Source of the DNA: Streptacidiphilus melanogenes
GTDB taxonomy: Bacteria > Actinomycetota > Actinomycetes > Streptomycetales > Streptomycetaceae
Length of the DNA stretch: 64,000 bases
Assembly (NCBI RefSeq): GCF_000787835.1
Contig: NZ_BBPP01000012.1
Coordinates: 42,548-106,547, forward strand
Reading direction: 5' to 3'
The notes under the pieces: model-generated
The model's input: the letters and a program-made list of their open reading frames with translations, nothing else
Databases searched by the model: none
Told to the model about the DNA's origin: nothing
Shown: one piece after another, positions 25,695 to 34,639 of the stretch
Position numbering within the stretch: the first letter of the stretch is position 1
Layout: the number at the start of each line of letters is the position of its first letter
Program-made: the position numbers and the translations under genes

Positions 25695-26620
25695 CACTTG
25701 TTCTCCATCCGCGGGTCGAGCACGTGCTCCACGGCGCGGCCGGTGAGCGTGAAGCCCAGCACCACCGCCAGGATCGCGAGGCCGGGCGGCAGCAGGTACC
25801 ACCAGGCGTCCGCGGTGAACGCGCCGCCGAAGAAGGCGTCGTGGATCATCTCGCCCCAGGTGACGTCGGTCGGGCTGCCGAGTCCCAGGAAGGTGAGGGT
25901 GGCCTCGGACAGCAGCGAGCCGGCGACGGTCAGGGTGCTGGACACCAGGATCAGCGGCATCACGTTGGGCAGCACCTGACGGAGCATGATCTGCCAGTTC
26001 CCGGCGCCGAGCGCACGGGCGCGCTCGACGAACGGGCGGGCCTCCACCGCCAGGGTCTGCGCGCGGACCAGGCGGGCCGTCGCCGTCCAGGAGGTGACGG
26101 CGATCGCGATGGTGATCGAGGCCGAGCCCTGGCCGAGCACCGCCGCGAGCGAGATCGCCAGCGGCAGGCTCGGCAGGGCGATGAACCAGTCGGTCACGTG
26201 CATCAGGGCGCGTCCGACGAAGCCGCCGAAGTGCCCGGCGACGATGCCGATCGCGCTGCCGAAGACCACGGTCAGCACGGTGGCGAGGACGCCGATCTCC
26301 AGCGACTCGCGCGATCCCCAGATCAGCAGCAGCAGGACGCTGCGGCCGGCCTGGTCGGTCCCCAGCGGGTAGGAGCCGCTGGGGGCTGCCAGCAGCGGTC
26401 CGTTCACCTTGGTCACGTCCAGCTGGTCCGGTCCGATGAAGGCCGGGGCGAGGAGCGCGAGCAGGGTGAACAGCAGCAGGATCGACAGCCCGGCCACCCC
26501 GGCGGGGCGACCCCGGAAGGCGCGGGCGAAGCGGCGCGCCGCGGCGAAGCGGGGCGGGACGGGCGCGGCGGCGGGCGCCTCGGCGTGGACCGGCTCGGTG
26601 GCCGTCTGCGCGGCGCTCAC
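25694..26620 (-). CDS. Oligopeptide ABC transporter permease (DppC type)
   Basis: A 308-residue permease with an N-terminal cytosolic stretch (about 45 residues), then six membrane segments. YPLGTDQAGRSVL and the EAA loop RARALGAGNWQIMLRQVLPN are DppC/OppC hallmarks. The GTG at 26620 overlaps the dppB-type stop (GTGA). Confidence 0.92.
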   Translation of the reverse strand: MSAAQTATEPVHAEAPAAAPVPPRFAAARRFARAFRGRPAGVAGLSILLLFTLLALLAPAFIGPDQLDVTKVNGPLLAAPSGSYPLGTDQAGRSVLLLLIWGSRESLEIGVLATVLTVVFGSAIGIVAGHFGGFVGRALMHVTDWFIALPSLPLAISLAAVLGQGSASITIAIAVTSWTATARLVRAQTLAVEARPFVERARALGAGNWQIMLRQVLPNVMPLILVSSTLTVAGSLLSEATLTFLGLGSPTDVTWGEMIHDAFFGGAFTADAWWYLLPPGLAILAVVLGFTLTGRAVEHVLDPRMENK

Positions 26621-27672
26621 TGGGCGCGCACCCGGGGGTCGAGGACCCGGTATGCGAGGTCGGCCAGCAGGTTCATGATGATCACACTCGCGCTGAAGAC
26701 GATGAAGGTGCCCTGGAGCACCGGCAGGTCGGGAATGGTCAGGGCCTGGTAGGTCAGATCGCCCAGGCCCGGCCAGGAGAAGATGGCCTCGACCGTGACC
26801 GCGCCGCTGATCAGGCCGCCGAGGTGCATGAAGATCATGGTGACCGAGGGCAGCATCGCGTTGGGCAGGGCGTGGCGGCGGCGCACGGCGTCGTCGGTCA
26901 GGCCCTTGGCGCGGGCGGTGAGCAGGTAGGGGCTGCCCTTCTCCTCGATGATCGAGGACCGCATGATCGTGACGTACTGGGCGTAGACGACCAGGACCAT
27001 CGTCAGCGCCGGCAGCACCAGATGGCGGGCGACGTCCAGATAGTGCGTCATGCCGGTCTGGGGCAGCGTCGGGTCGCTCATCCCGGCCGTGGGCAGGAAG
27101 CCGTGGATCGGGCCGATGCCGACGCTGAAGACGATCAGCAGGATCATGCCGAGCCAGAAGGTCGGCACCGACCACAGCGTCAGCGCCGTGGAGGAGGTGA
27201 CCCGGTCGAACAGGCTGCCCGCGCGCCAGCCGCTGCGCATCCCGAGCCACAGGCCCAGCACGACGGAGATCGCGAAGGAGGTGCCCATCAGCAGCAGGGT
27301 CGGCCCGACCCGGCTGAGGGTGAGGGAGGCCACCGACTGCTGGTACTCCCAGGAGTAGCCGAGGTTGCCGTGCAGGGTGTTGCCGACGTAGTCGAAGAAC
27401 CGCTCCCAGATCGGCTTGTCCAGCCCGAGCTGGACCCGCAGCGCCGCGAGTTGGGCCTCGCTGACCGGGCGGCCGCGGGTCATGGTGCGCACCGGGTCCG
27501 AGGGCATCACGTTGAACAGGACGAAGCCGATGACCAGGGTGACGCCGAAGCTGACGGCGGCGGCGGCGAGCTTGGTGACGAGGTAGCCGGGGCGCGGCAC
27601 CCGGAACGCCCGGCGGGGGCGTGGGTCGGGTGCCGCGCCGACGGCTTCCGCCACGGCGGAAGGGCTACTCAC
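26617..27672 (-). CDS. Oligopeptide ABC transporter permease (DppB type)
   Basis: About 351 residues with six membrane segments. The first segment is followed by FNVMPSDPVRTMT, and the EAA loop TARAKGLTDDAVRRRHALPNA is typical of DppB/OppB. GTG at 27672 overlaps the end of the binding-protein gene; an alternative in-frame GTG lies at 27687, and neither has a good ribosome site, so coupling to the upstream gene is likely. Confidence 0.88.
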   Translation of the reverse strand: MSSPSAVAEAVGAAPDPRPRRAFRVPRPGYLVTKLAAAAVSFGVTLVIGFVLFNVMPSDPVRTMTRGRPVSEAQLAALRVQLGLDKPIWERFFDYVGNTLHGNLGYSWEYQQSVASLTLSRVGPTLLLMGTSFAISVVLGLWLGMRSGWRAGSLFDRVTSSTALTLWSVPTFWLGMILLIVFSVGIGPIHGFLPTAGMSDPTLPQTGMTHYLDVARHLVLPALTMVLVVYAQYVTIMRSSIIEEKGSPYLLTARAKGLTDDAVRRRHALPNAMLPSVTMIFMHLGGLISGAVTVEAIFSWPGLGDLTYQALTIPDLPVLQGTFIVFSASVIIMNLLADLAYRVLDPRVRAQ

Positions 27673-29515
27673 GGTCGTCCGCCCCACGACGGCGGCGGAC
27701 GACCACCGCGCCGGCGCCGACCACGACCACGGCGCCGGCCAGACCGACGAAGGTCCCGGTGCTGCTCCCGGAGGACGCGGAGGCGCTCTGCGCCACCGGC
27801 GCGGCCTTCAGGTAGCTCCAGAAGCTGGTCTGAGCAGGGTAGAAGCCGTTGTCCGGCTTGCCGGTGACCAGGCCGGTGACCTTGGTGGAGGCCGCCACCT
27901 TGTTGGTGGCGTAGTAGAACAGCTGGTCCACGTCGGCCTTGTAGAGGATGTCCTGCATCTGGCCGACGACCTGGGCGCGCTGCGCCGGGTCGAAGATGGT
28001 GGCCTGCTGGGCGAAGAGCTTGTCGTAGTTCGGATCGCAGAAGAAGGCGTCGGTGTTGCCGCCGTTGCCGTCGTCGCCCGGCAGCGTCGAGCAGCTCTGG
28101 ATGCCGAGCAGGTACGTCGGGTCGGGGCCGGTGGTCCAGGAGTCCATCAGCATGTCCCAGTCGCCCTTGCCCAGGTCGCTGTTGAGTGCGGTCATGCTCA
28201 TCGGCTGGATGGTGACGCCGACACCGATCGCCTTGAGCCAGCCCACCAGGTAGGTGGAGATGGCCGAGTCGTTGGAGCTGTCGGAGTGGATGCCCAGGCG
28301 CAGGTTCAGCGGCTTGCCGGTCTTCGGGTCGACGCGGATGCCGTCGGCGCCGGTCTTGTAGCCCGCGGCGTCGAGCATCTTGTTCGCGGCGGCCGGGTCG
28401 AAGGACTGCTCCTCGCCCGCCTGCGGTGTCCAGTTCCACTGCGGCCAGGCGGGCGGCAGGTAGCCCGCGGCCACCTGGCCCTGACCGTCGATCACCTTGG
28501 CGACCAGCGTCTTCTTGTCGATCGCCTGCGCGATCGCGCGGCGCAGCACCGGGTCGGAAAGGGCCGGGTTGCCGGTGCCGATCGGCTTGCCCGAGCGGGT
28601 CCTGGCGCCGGGGTTGAGCTCCAGACCGGTCCAGCCGTCACCGGCGGCCTGCGCGGTGGTGATGCCCCCGGTGTGCTGCAGGGAGGAGAACTGGGTGGCG
28701 TTGACGCCGTTGATGTAGTCGAGCTGACCGGCCTTCAGCGCCGCGACGGCCGCGTCGGACTCCTTGTAGAGCTGCTCGATCAGGTGGTCGTACTTGGGCG
28801 CGCCGAGCAGGAACGACTTGTTGGCGTCGAGCTTGGCGTACTGGTCCGTCTGGTAGTCGGTGAGCGTCCACGGGCCGTAGCCGACGACGGGGAACGTGTC
28901 GTTCTTGTAGTCCTTCAGGTCCGCGACGTGCGACTGCCAGATGTGCTGCGGCACGATCGGGATGCCGGAGACCGGGATGCTCACGTAGGTGACGTTCGCC
29001 TGCGGCTGCTTGGTCTTGATGACCAGTGTGGTGGCGTCGGGGGCGGTCACCGAGGCGAAGTTGGAGACCAGGGTGCCGTTCGCCGTGCCGGCGACAGTGT
29101 TGGTCATGATCAGGTTGAGCGTCCAGGCGGCGTCGGCGGCCGTCAGGGGCTGGCCGTCGCTCCACTTCAGCCCACTGTGGATCTTGAAGGTCCAGGTGAG
29201 GTGGTCGGGCGACAGGGTCCACGAGTCGGCCAGGTAGGGGCCGGGCACGCCGTTCTCGTCGATCGAGGTCAGCGAGGGGTAGATGCTGCCGAACAGGTCG
29301 AGCGCGCCGTTGAAGTAGGCGGTGAAGGGGTTGAGGGTGTCGACGCCCGAACTGTCCATGGCGACCCGCAGGGTGGTTCCCGAGGTGGCGCCGGTCGAGG
29401 AGTCCGCCCGGGCGGCGGTCGCGGTGGCGAGGGCGGCGGGGCCGGCCACGAGCAGGCCGCTGACGCAGGCCGCGGCCAGCATCGCGCGGATTCTTCTGCT
29501 TTCGCGCACAACCAT
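27665..29515 (-). CDS. Oligopeptide-binding protein (SBP_bac_5) with C-terminal membrane anchor
   Basis: A 616-residue extracellular binding protein: basic N-terminus plus Sec signal (about 10-38), no lipobox Cys, the family-5 body (GVDTLNPFTAYFNG, GLKWSDGQPLTAADAAWTL, LDPVLRRAIAQAIDKK-like segment), then a Ser-rich linker and a terminal membrane helix (about 585-606) ending in RRRRGADDRE. Binding proteins of this class are usually lipoproteins; here the anchor is moved to the C-terminus. GGAGA precedes the ATG at 29515. It is the first gene of the transporter unit and delivers peptides to the DppB/C-type pore. Confidence 0.88.
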   Translation of the reverse strand: MVVRESRRIRAMLAAACVSGLLVAGPAALATATAARADSSTGATSGTTLRVAMDSSGVDTLNPFTAYFNGALDLFGSIYPSLTSIDENGVPGPYLADSWTLSPDHLTWTFKIHSGLKWSDGQPLTAADAAWTLNLIMTNTVAGTANGTLVSNFASVTAPDATTLVIKTKQPQANVTYVSIPVSGIPIVPQHIWQSHVADLKDYKNDTFPVVGYGPWTLTDYQTDQYAKLDANKSFLLGAPKYDHLIEQLYKESDAAVAALKAGQLDYINGVNATQFSSLQHTGGITTAQAAGDGWTGLELNPGARTRSGKPIGTGNPALSDPVLRRAIAQAIDKKTLVAKVIDGQGQVAAGYLPPAWPQWNWTPQAGEEQSFDPAAANKMLDAAGYKTGADGIRVDPKTGKPLNLRLGIHSDSSNDSAISTYLVGWLKAIGVGVTIQPMSMTALNSDLGKGDWDMLMDSWTTGPDPTYLLGIQSCSTLPGDDGNGGNTDAFFCDPNYDKLFAQQATIFDPAQRAQVVGQMQDILYKADVDQLFYYATNKVAASTKVTGLVTGKPDNGFYPAQTSFWSYLKAAPVAQSASASSGSSTGTFVGLAGAVVVVGAGAVVVRRRRGADDRE

Positions 29516-29550
29516 GTCTGTCTCCGTGGGGGTGAGGGTGACGGGGGAAG

Positions 29551-30897
29551 TCAGGCGAATGCTCGGGGGTGGGTCATCAGATAGGTGGTCAGCACGCTTG
29601 CGCCGAAGCCGAGGCTGTCGGTGAGCACGTGCTCGTCGACGCCGTGGACGTACTGCCAGGCGTCGAAGTCGGCGGGGGTGCGGCCGGGCACGAAGCCGAA
29701 GCCGGGGATCCCGAGGGTGGCGAACGCCTTGGCGTCGGTGCCGCCGGTCATGCAGTAGGGCAGGACCAGCGCCTCCGGGTCGTGGGCGCGCAACGCCGCG
29801 GCCATGGCGGCGAAGTCCGCGGTGGTGTGGTCGGCGCTGACCGGCGCCTGGAAGTCGCCGGTCCGGGTGAGGTCCGGGCCCAGCAGCGCGTCGACGGTTG
29901 CGAAGAACTCCGTCGCGGTGCCGGGCAGCAGCCGCCCGTCCAGCGCGGCGCTGGCCTCGCTGGGGATCACGTTGTGCTTGTAACCGGCCCGCAGCATGGT
30001 CGGGTTGACCGAGTTGGCCAGCGTGCCGGAGACCAGGTCGGCGGCCGCGCCCAGCGCGCTGAGGTCGGTCGGGTCGATGTCGACGCCCAGGTGGCGGGAG
30101 AGGCCGTCCAGCAGCGCCTCGACCACCGGCACCAGCCGCACCGGCCACTCGTGCGCGTCGAATCGCCCGATCGCCGCGGCCAGCTTGACCAGTGCGTTGT
30201 CGTCGTTTCCGCGCGAGCCGTGTCCGGCGGTGCCGCGCGCCGTGACGGTCATCCAGGCGCTCCCGCGCTCACCCGCGGCGATCGGGTAGAGCCGCCCGCC
30301 GCCCGGCAGGTGGACGCTGTGGCCGCCGGACTCGCTGATCGCGGCGTTGACGCCCTCGAACAGGTCCGGGTGCTGCTCCACCAGGAACCGGGCGCCGTAC
30401 TCGCCGGTGTCCTCCTCGTCGGCGACGAAGGCGAAGACCAGGTCGCGCGGCGGACGCTGCCCGGTGCGGGCGAGGTGGCGCACGAACGCGAGCATCATCG
30501 CGTCCATGTCCTTCATGTCCAGCGCGCCGCGACCCCAGACCGCGCCGTCGCGGACCTCCCCGGAGAAGGGGTAGCTCGCCCAGTCGGACGGTTCGGCCGG
30601 CACGACGTCGAGGTGGCCGTGGACCAGCAGCGCCGGCGCGGTCGGGTCCTCGCCCGGGATGCGCACGACGGTGCTCGCCCGGCCGGGAGCGGACTCGAGC
30701 ACGACCGGTTTGAGGCCGGCGTCGGTCAGCTGCTCGGCGACCCACTCCGCGCAGGCCCGCTCGCCGCGGCTCTCGCCGCCGCCGAAGTTGCTGGTGTCGA
30801 AGCGGATCAGCCGGGAGCAGAGCTCGACGGCGTCGGCGGCCAGCGCCGCCGCCTCGTCCGCGGAGGGGACGGGGGCCGGTGCGACGGGATCGGACAT
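29551..30897 (-). CDS. M20-family metallopeptidase (ArgE/DapE/CPG2-like)
   Basis: A 448-residue zinc peptidase. LLVHGHLDVVPAE, the GRGALDMKDMDAM stretch and ADEEDTGEYGARFLV carry the His/Asp/Glu metal ligands and catalytic residues; VTARGTAGHGSRG lies in the dimerisation domain. Family members remove C-terminal residues or acyl groups from small peptides. The ATG at 30897 has GAGGTG upstream; a GTG nine bases earlier is possible. It lies just upstream of the transporter operon in the same direction, as expected for a peptide-utilisation gene set. Confidence 0.9.
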   Translation of the reverse strand: MSDPVAPAPVPSADEAAALAADAVELCSRLIRFDTSNFGGGESRGERACAEWVAEQLTDAGLKPVVLESAPGRASTVVRIPGEDPTAPALLVHGHLDVVPAEPSDWASYPFSGEVRDGAVWGRGALDMKDMDAMMLAFVRHLARTGQRPPRDLVFAFVADEEDTGEYGARFLVEQHPDLFEGVNAAISESGGHSVHLPGGGRLYPIAAGERGSAWMTVTARGTAGHGSRGNDDNALVKLAAAIGRFDAHEWPVRLVPVVEALLDGLSRHLGVDIDPTDLSALGAAADLVSGTLANSVNPTMLRAGYKHNVIPSEASAALDGRLLPGTATEFFATVDALLGPDLTRTGDFQAPVSADHTTADFAAMAAALRAHDPEALVLPYCMTGGTDAKAFATLGIPGFGFVPGRTPADFDAWQYVHGVDEHVLTDSLGFGASVLTTYLMTHPRAFA

Positions 30898-30972
30898 GAC
30901 CTGCACCTCACAGTCACTGGAGAAGGGAGTGGGCGTCCCGCGAAGGGGCCGGAGCCGGTGGTTGACGGAGTC

Positions 30973-33096
30973 TCAGCTCCCGTGCATGACCTGGGCGTAC
31001 AGTTCGAGCTCGGCCCGCAGCGCGGCGGCGACGGTGGCCGCGCGCCGGAAGCCGTGCCCCTCGCCGGGGAACTCCAGGTGGCGGAAGCACAGGCCGGGCC
31101 CGTGCGCCCGGTCCACCGCCTCGACCAGCCGGCGCGCCTGGTCGGGACGGCAGATGGTGTCGTCCAGGCCCTGCAGCATCACGAACGGGACGGTGATGCG
31201 CGCGGCGTTCGCCAGCGGCGACACCGCGCGGTGGCGGTCCTCGTCGTCGGGCAGCACGCCGACGAGCGTCTCGACGTAACGGCTCTCGAAGTCGTGCGTC
31301 TGGCCGCCCGACCAGGTCAGCGGGTCGCTGATGGGGTAGACGGACCCGCAGCAGAAGACGTCGGTGTGGGCGAGCGCCGCGAGCGCGGTCCAACCGCCGG
31401 CGGAGCCGCCGCGGATCGCGGTCCGGAGCGGATCCGCCAGCCCCGCCTCGGCCAGGGCGCGGGTGACGGCGACGCTGTCGTCGACGTCGACCCGGCCCCA
31501 GTGGTGGCGCAGCCGGTCGCGGTAGGCGCGGCCGTAGCCGGTCGACCCGCCGTAGTCGACCGAGGCGACGGCGTAGCCGCGGCTGGTGAACAGCGAGATC
31601 TCCAGGCTGCGGGTGCCGCCGGTGCGGTTGGTCGGGCCGCCGTGGACGTCGATCAGCAGCGGCGCGGCTCCGTCACGGCGTCCCGGGTGGTCGGGGTTGG
31701 TCGGCGGGTAGTACAGGTAGGGCACCTCCCAGCCGCCGGGGACGGGGACCGTTCGGCGCTCGGGCACCGAGTGCCAGGGGCCGAGGCGGTCGCCTCTCGT
31801 GGTCGTGGTCGTGGTCGTGGTCGTGTGGCGGGAGACGGTCACGACGGGCGTGTGGGCGCCCCGCACGGAGGCGAGGTCGAAGCGCACCGGATGCGCGGTC
31901 TCGGTTGGGCCCGCCGCGACCACGGCGACCGCGCCGTGTCCTGCGGCGCCCTGTCCGCCCACGCCTTGCCCGCCCGCGCCTTGCTGGACTGTGCTGTGCC
32001 CGACGGTGCTGTGCCCGAGCGCGAAGGAGGTCCATTCCGGCGCGAGGTCGGTGACGGTGCCGGTCGCCGGATCCCAGAGCTGGAGGGTCTCCTCGCCGCG
32101 GCTCTGACGCAGCACCACGCCCGCCTCGGTCACCGCGAACGAGGTTGCCCCGACGCGCCAGATCGCGTGCGAGCACTCGGCGTCGACGCGCAGCACGCAC
32201 GACGCCCTGGCGCTCTCACCCGCCAGTTCGACCCGGTGCAGGTTCCACCAGCCGTCGGGGTCGGCCATCGCGTAGAGGCTGCGCGCGTCGGCCCACTCGG
32301 CCTGCGGGACCGAGACGCCCTCGCCGCCCAGTACCCGCCTCGGCCGCACGGCCACCCCGTCCCGGATCCGGGCCACCATCAGATCGCTGGTGTCCCACGG
32401 CATGTCGGGGTGGTTCCAGCCGATCCAGGCCAGCCGCGAGGCGTCCGGGCTCAGCCGGATCCCGGACAGGAAGTGGTGCGAGCGGGCCACCACGCGGATC
32501 GCGCCCGGGTCGTCGGCCGCCGCACCCGAGAGCGGGACGGCCACGATGTCCCGCGAGGTGCGGGGCGCCGGATCCTGAAGGCCCGCGCCCGACGCGGCCC
32601 GGGTGACCTCCCGGACGCACCAGACCTCGGTCGGGTCCGCGCCGAGGATCGGATCGGCGTACGCGGTGGTCACGCCGTCCGGGTCGGCGGGCGTGAGCGG
32701 AACGGGCACCGGCGTCGGCGCGTCCGCCGGGCCGCGCGACGCGGCGACGTCCACGAGGTACAGACGCTGGTCGGCGGCGTGCGTGAAGACGAGCCGGTGC
32801 CGGGCTTCCCCCGGCAGGACCAGGAAAGGCCGGCCCCCGTAGCCGAGGGAGCGGTTGCCCACCGACCACGCGGCGCCCAGAACCTCCTGCGCCGGCGTCC
32901 CCGGCCCGGCGCAGCGCAGCAGCCGCACCCGAGACGCGGTCGGATCGGACGAGCACCACCAGGTCTCGGCCCCGACCACCGACGGCCACGTCGGTGTGCC
33001 CTCCTGGGCGCCGACCGCTTCGGGGGTGATCGGGGACGCCCAGGCGCCGGAGCGGGTGCCGGACACGGTGCCCGCAGAGGCGGTGAATTCGGTCAC
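30973..33096 (-). CDS. S9 prolyl-oligopeptidase-type serine peptidase (acylaminoacyl peptidase-like)
   Basis: A 707-residue cytosolic peptidase. The N-terminal two-thirds forms a beta-propeller (repeated WDPATG-like blades); the C-terminal alpha/beta-hydrolase domain has GGPTNRTGG, the nucleophile in IRGGSAGGWTAL and the His in EFPGEGHGFRRA. Such enzymes cut oligopeptides small enough to enter the propeller funnel. GTG at 33096 is preferred over one 15 bases upstream because GAGGAG lies seven bases before it. It stands at the top of the minus-strand peptide operon. Confidence 0.9.
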   Translation of the reverse strand: MTEFTASAGTVSGTRSGAWASPITPEAVGAQEGTPTWPSVVGAETWWCSSDPTASRVRLLRCAGPGTPAQEVLGAAWSVGNRSLGYGGRPFLVLPGEARHRLVFTHAADQRLYLVDVAASRGPADAPTPVPVPLTPADPDGVTTAYADPILGADPTEVWCVREVTRAASGAGLQDPAPRTSRDIVAVPLSGAAADDPGAIRVVARSHHFLSGIRLSPDASRLAWIGWNHPDMPWDTSDLMVARIRDGVAVRPRRVLGGEGVSVPQAEWADARSLYAMADPDGWWNLHRVELAGESARASCVLRVDAECSHAIWRVGATSFAVTEAGVVLRQSRGEETLQLWDPATGTVTDLAPEWTSFALGHSTVGHSTVQQGAGGQGVGGQGAAGHGAVAVVAAGPTETAHPVRFDLASVRGAHTPVVTVSRHTTTTTTTTTRGDRLGPWHSVPERRTVPVPGGWEVPYLYYPPTNPDHPGRRDGAAPLLIDVHGGPTNRTGGTRSLEISLFTSRGYAVASVDYGGSTGYGRAYRDRLRHHWGRVDVDDSVAVTRALAEAGLADPLRTAIRGGSAGGWTALAALAHTDVFCCGSVYPISDPLTWSGGQTHDFESRYVETLVGVLPDDEDRHRAVSPLANAARITVPFVMLQGLDDTICRPDQARRLVEAVDRAHGPGLCFRHLEFPGEGHGFRRAATVAAALRAELELYAQVMHGS

Positions 33097-33295
33097 GGGT
33101 CTGCTCCTCACTCGAATCTCCGCAGGTCACGCGGCGACGTTGCCGCGGTGAGCCGTTATGTTGGCGGCTGGGGGCGGCTCGGCCGGCCCCGAGGAAGGAA
33201 GTGGTGACTGAGCACCGAGGTTTTCGATGCTGCCGCCGATGACCGCCTCGTCCGTGCAGGCTGGCCCCGCTGTCCGAACCTCCCCGGAGGAAGCG

Positions 33296-34639
33296 ATGCT
33301 CTCCACACCGACCCCGGTCCCCGCGCGCCGAAGCAGGCGGGACCGAGCCGTTCACACCGCCGCCGAACAGGGGCTCCTCGACGCCCAGGACACCCCGGTG
33401 GCCTGCTTCGTCGACCTTGCGGGCCTCGCCGAGAGCGCCCGGGCGCTGCGCGCGGCCTGGCCGTCCGGCCTGGACGTGCTGCACGCCTTCGCCGCCAAGG
33501 CGAACCCGCTCGTGCCGGTCCTGGCGCAGCTGCGTGCCCACGGACTGGGCTGCGAGGTGAGCAGCCCCGGTGAGCTCGCGCAGGCACGGGCGGCGGGCTT
33601 CACCGCGGACCGGATCGTCCTCGACTCACCCGTCAAGACGCTCGCCGAGCTGACCACCGCGCTGGCCGAAGGCATCGCCGTCAACGTCGACAACTTCGAG
33701 GAGCTCGAACGCGTCGACAAGCTCATCGGCGCCGCCGCGCCGGACCCGCGCGTCGGCGTGCGGATCAACCCCCAGGTCGGGCTCGGCAGCATCGAGGCCA
33801 TGTCGACGGCGGGCCGCACCACCAAGTTCGGGATCGCGCTGGAGGATTCCGGCAACCGCGAGCGCCTGCTCGACGCCTACCTGGCCCGGCCGTGGCTGCG
33901 CTGGGTCCATGTCCACGTCGGCTCGCAGGGCGTCCCGTTGGAGCTCAACGCCGCCGGTGTGGCCGCGGCCGTCGACTTCGCCCGCGAGGTGAACCGGCAG
34001 CGCCCCGGCCAGGTCGTCGGCATCGACATCGGCGGCGGACTGCCGGTCGACTTCACCGCCGACCACGACACGCCGACCCACGCCGACCACGTCGAGGCGC
34101 TCAAGTCGGCGGTGCCGGCCCTGTTCGACGGCTCCTTCCGGATCGTCACCGAGTACGGCCGCTCCCTGATGGCGAAGAACGGGTTCTTCGCCACGCGGGT
34201 GGAGTACACCAAGCAGTCCGGCGGCCGCCGCATCGCGCTCACCCACGCCGGAGCCCAGTTGGTGGCCCGCACCGCCTTCGCCCCCGAGCTGTGGCCGCTG
34301 CGCGTCCTCGCCTACGACCAGGGCGGCCGGCCGAGCGGCGCCGAGCCGGAGGTCCAGGACGTCGGCGGCCCCTGCTGCTTCGCCGGGGACCTGCTGGCGC
34401 GTGAGCGCCTGCTGCCGCGCCTGTCCGAGGGCGACCTGGTCGTCGTTCCCGACACCGGGGCCTACGCGTTCTCCTCGCCTTTCCACTACAACAGCCTGCC
34501 GATGCCGCCCGTCCACGGCTTCGACGTCGCCGCGGACGGCACGGTCCGCTTCACGCTGCTGCGCCGGGCCGAGACCGTCGACGAGGTGGTGGCCAGGAGC
34601 GGCGCCACGACGCTGCCCTCCGGACCGGCCGCGCGATGA
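33296..34639 (+). CDS. Fold-III PLP-dependent enzyme, LysA/ODC-like (unassigned specificity)
   Basis: A 447-residue enzyme of the alanine-racemase/DAP-decarboxylase fold. The PLP Lys lies in HAFAAKANPLVPVL, the phosphate-binding loop is DIGGGLPV, and the second-subunit Cys is in GGPCCFAGDLL; GAYAFSSPFHYNSLP closes the site. The usual EPGR reads EYGR here, setting it apart from the canonical LysA at 37988. The ATG at 33296 has GGAGG six bases upstream. It is translationally coupled to the D-aminoacylase gene (ATGA), so it probably decarboxylates or racemises an amino acid released from D-residue peptides. Confidence 0.8.
   Translation: MLSTPTPVPARRSRRDRAVHTAAEQGLLDAQDTPVACFVDLAGLAESARALRAAWPSGLDVLHAFAAKANPLVPVLAQLRAHGLGCEVSSPGELAQARAAGFTADRIVLDSPVKTLAELTTALAEGIAVNVDNFEELERVDKLIGAAAPDPRVGVRINPQVGLGSIEAMSTAGRTTKFGIALEDSGNRERLLDAYLARPWLRWVHVHVGSQGVPLELNAAGVAAAVDFAREVNRQRPGQVVGIDIGGGLPVDFTADHDTPTHADHVEALKSAVPALFDGSFRIVTEYGRSLMAKNGFFATRVEYTKQSGGRRIALTHAGAQLVARTAFAPELWPLRVLAYDQGGRPSGAEPEVQDVGGPCCFAGDLLARERLLPRLSEGDLVVVPDTGAYAFSSPFHYNSLPMPPVHGFDVAADGTVRFTLLRRAETVDEVVARSGATTLPSGPAAR

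Noticed and set aside
29569..33207. A 1212-residue open frame on the plus strand
   Set aside because: It is the antisense shadow of the M20 and S9 peptidase genes; it is Gly/Arg/Val-rich with no recognisable motif, while the minus frames hold intact catalytic motifs.
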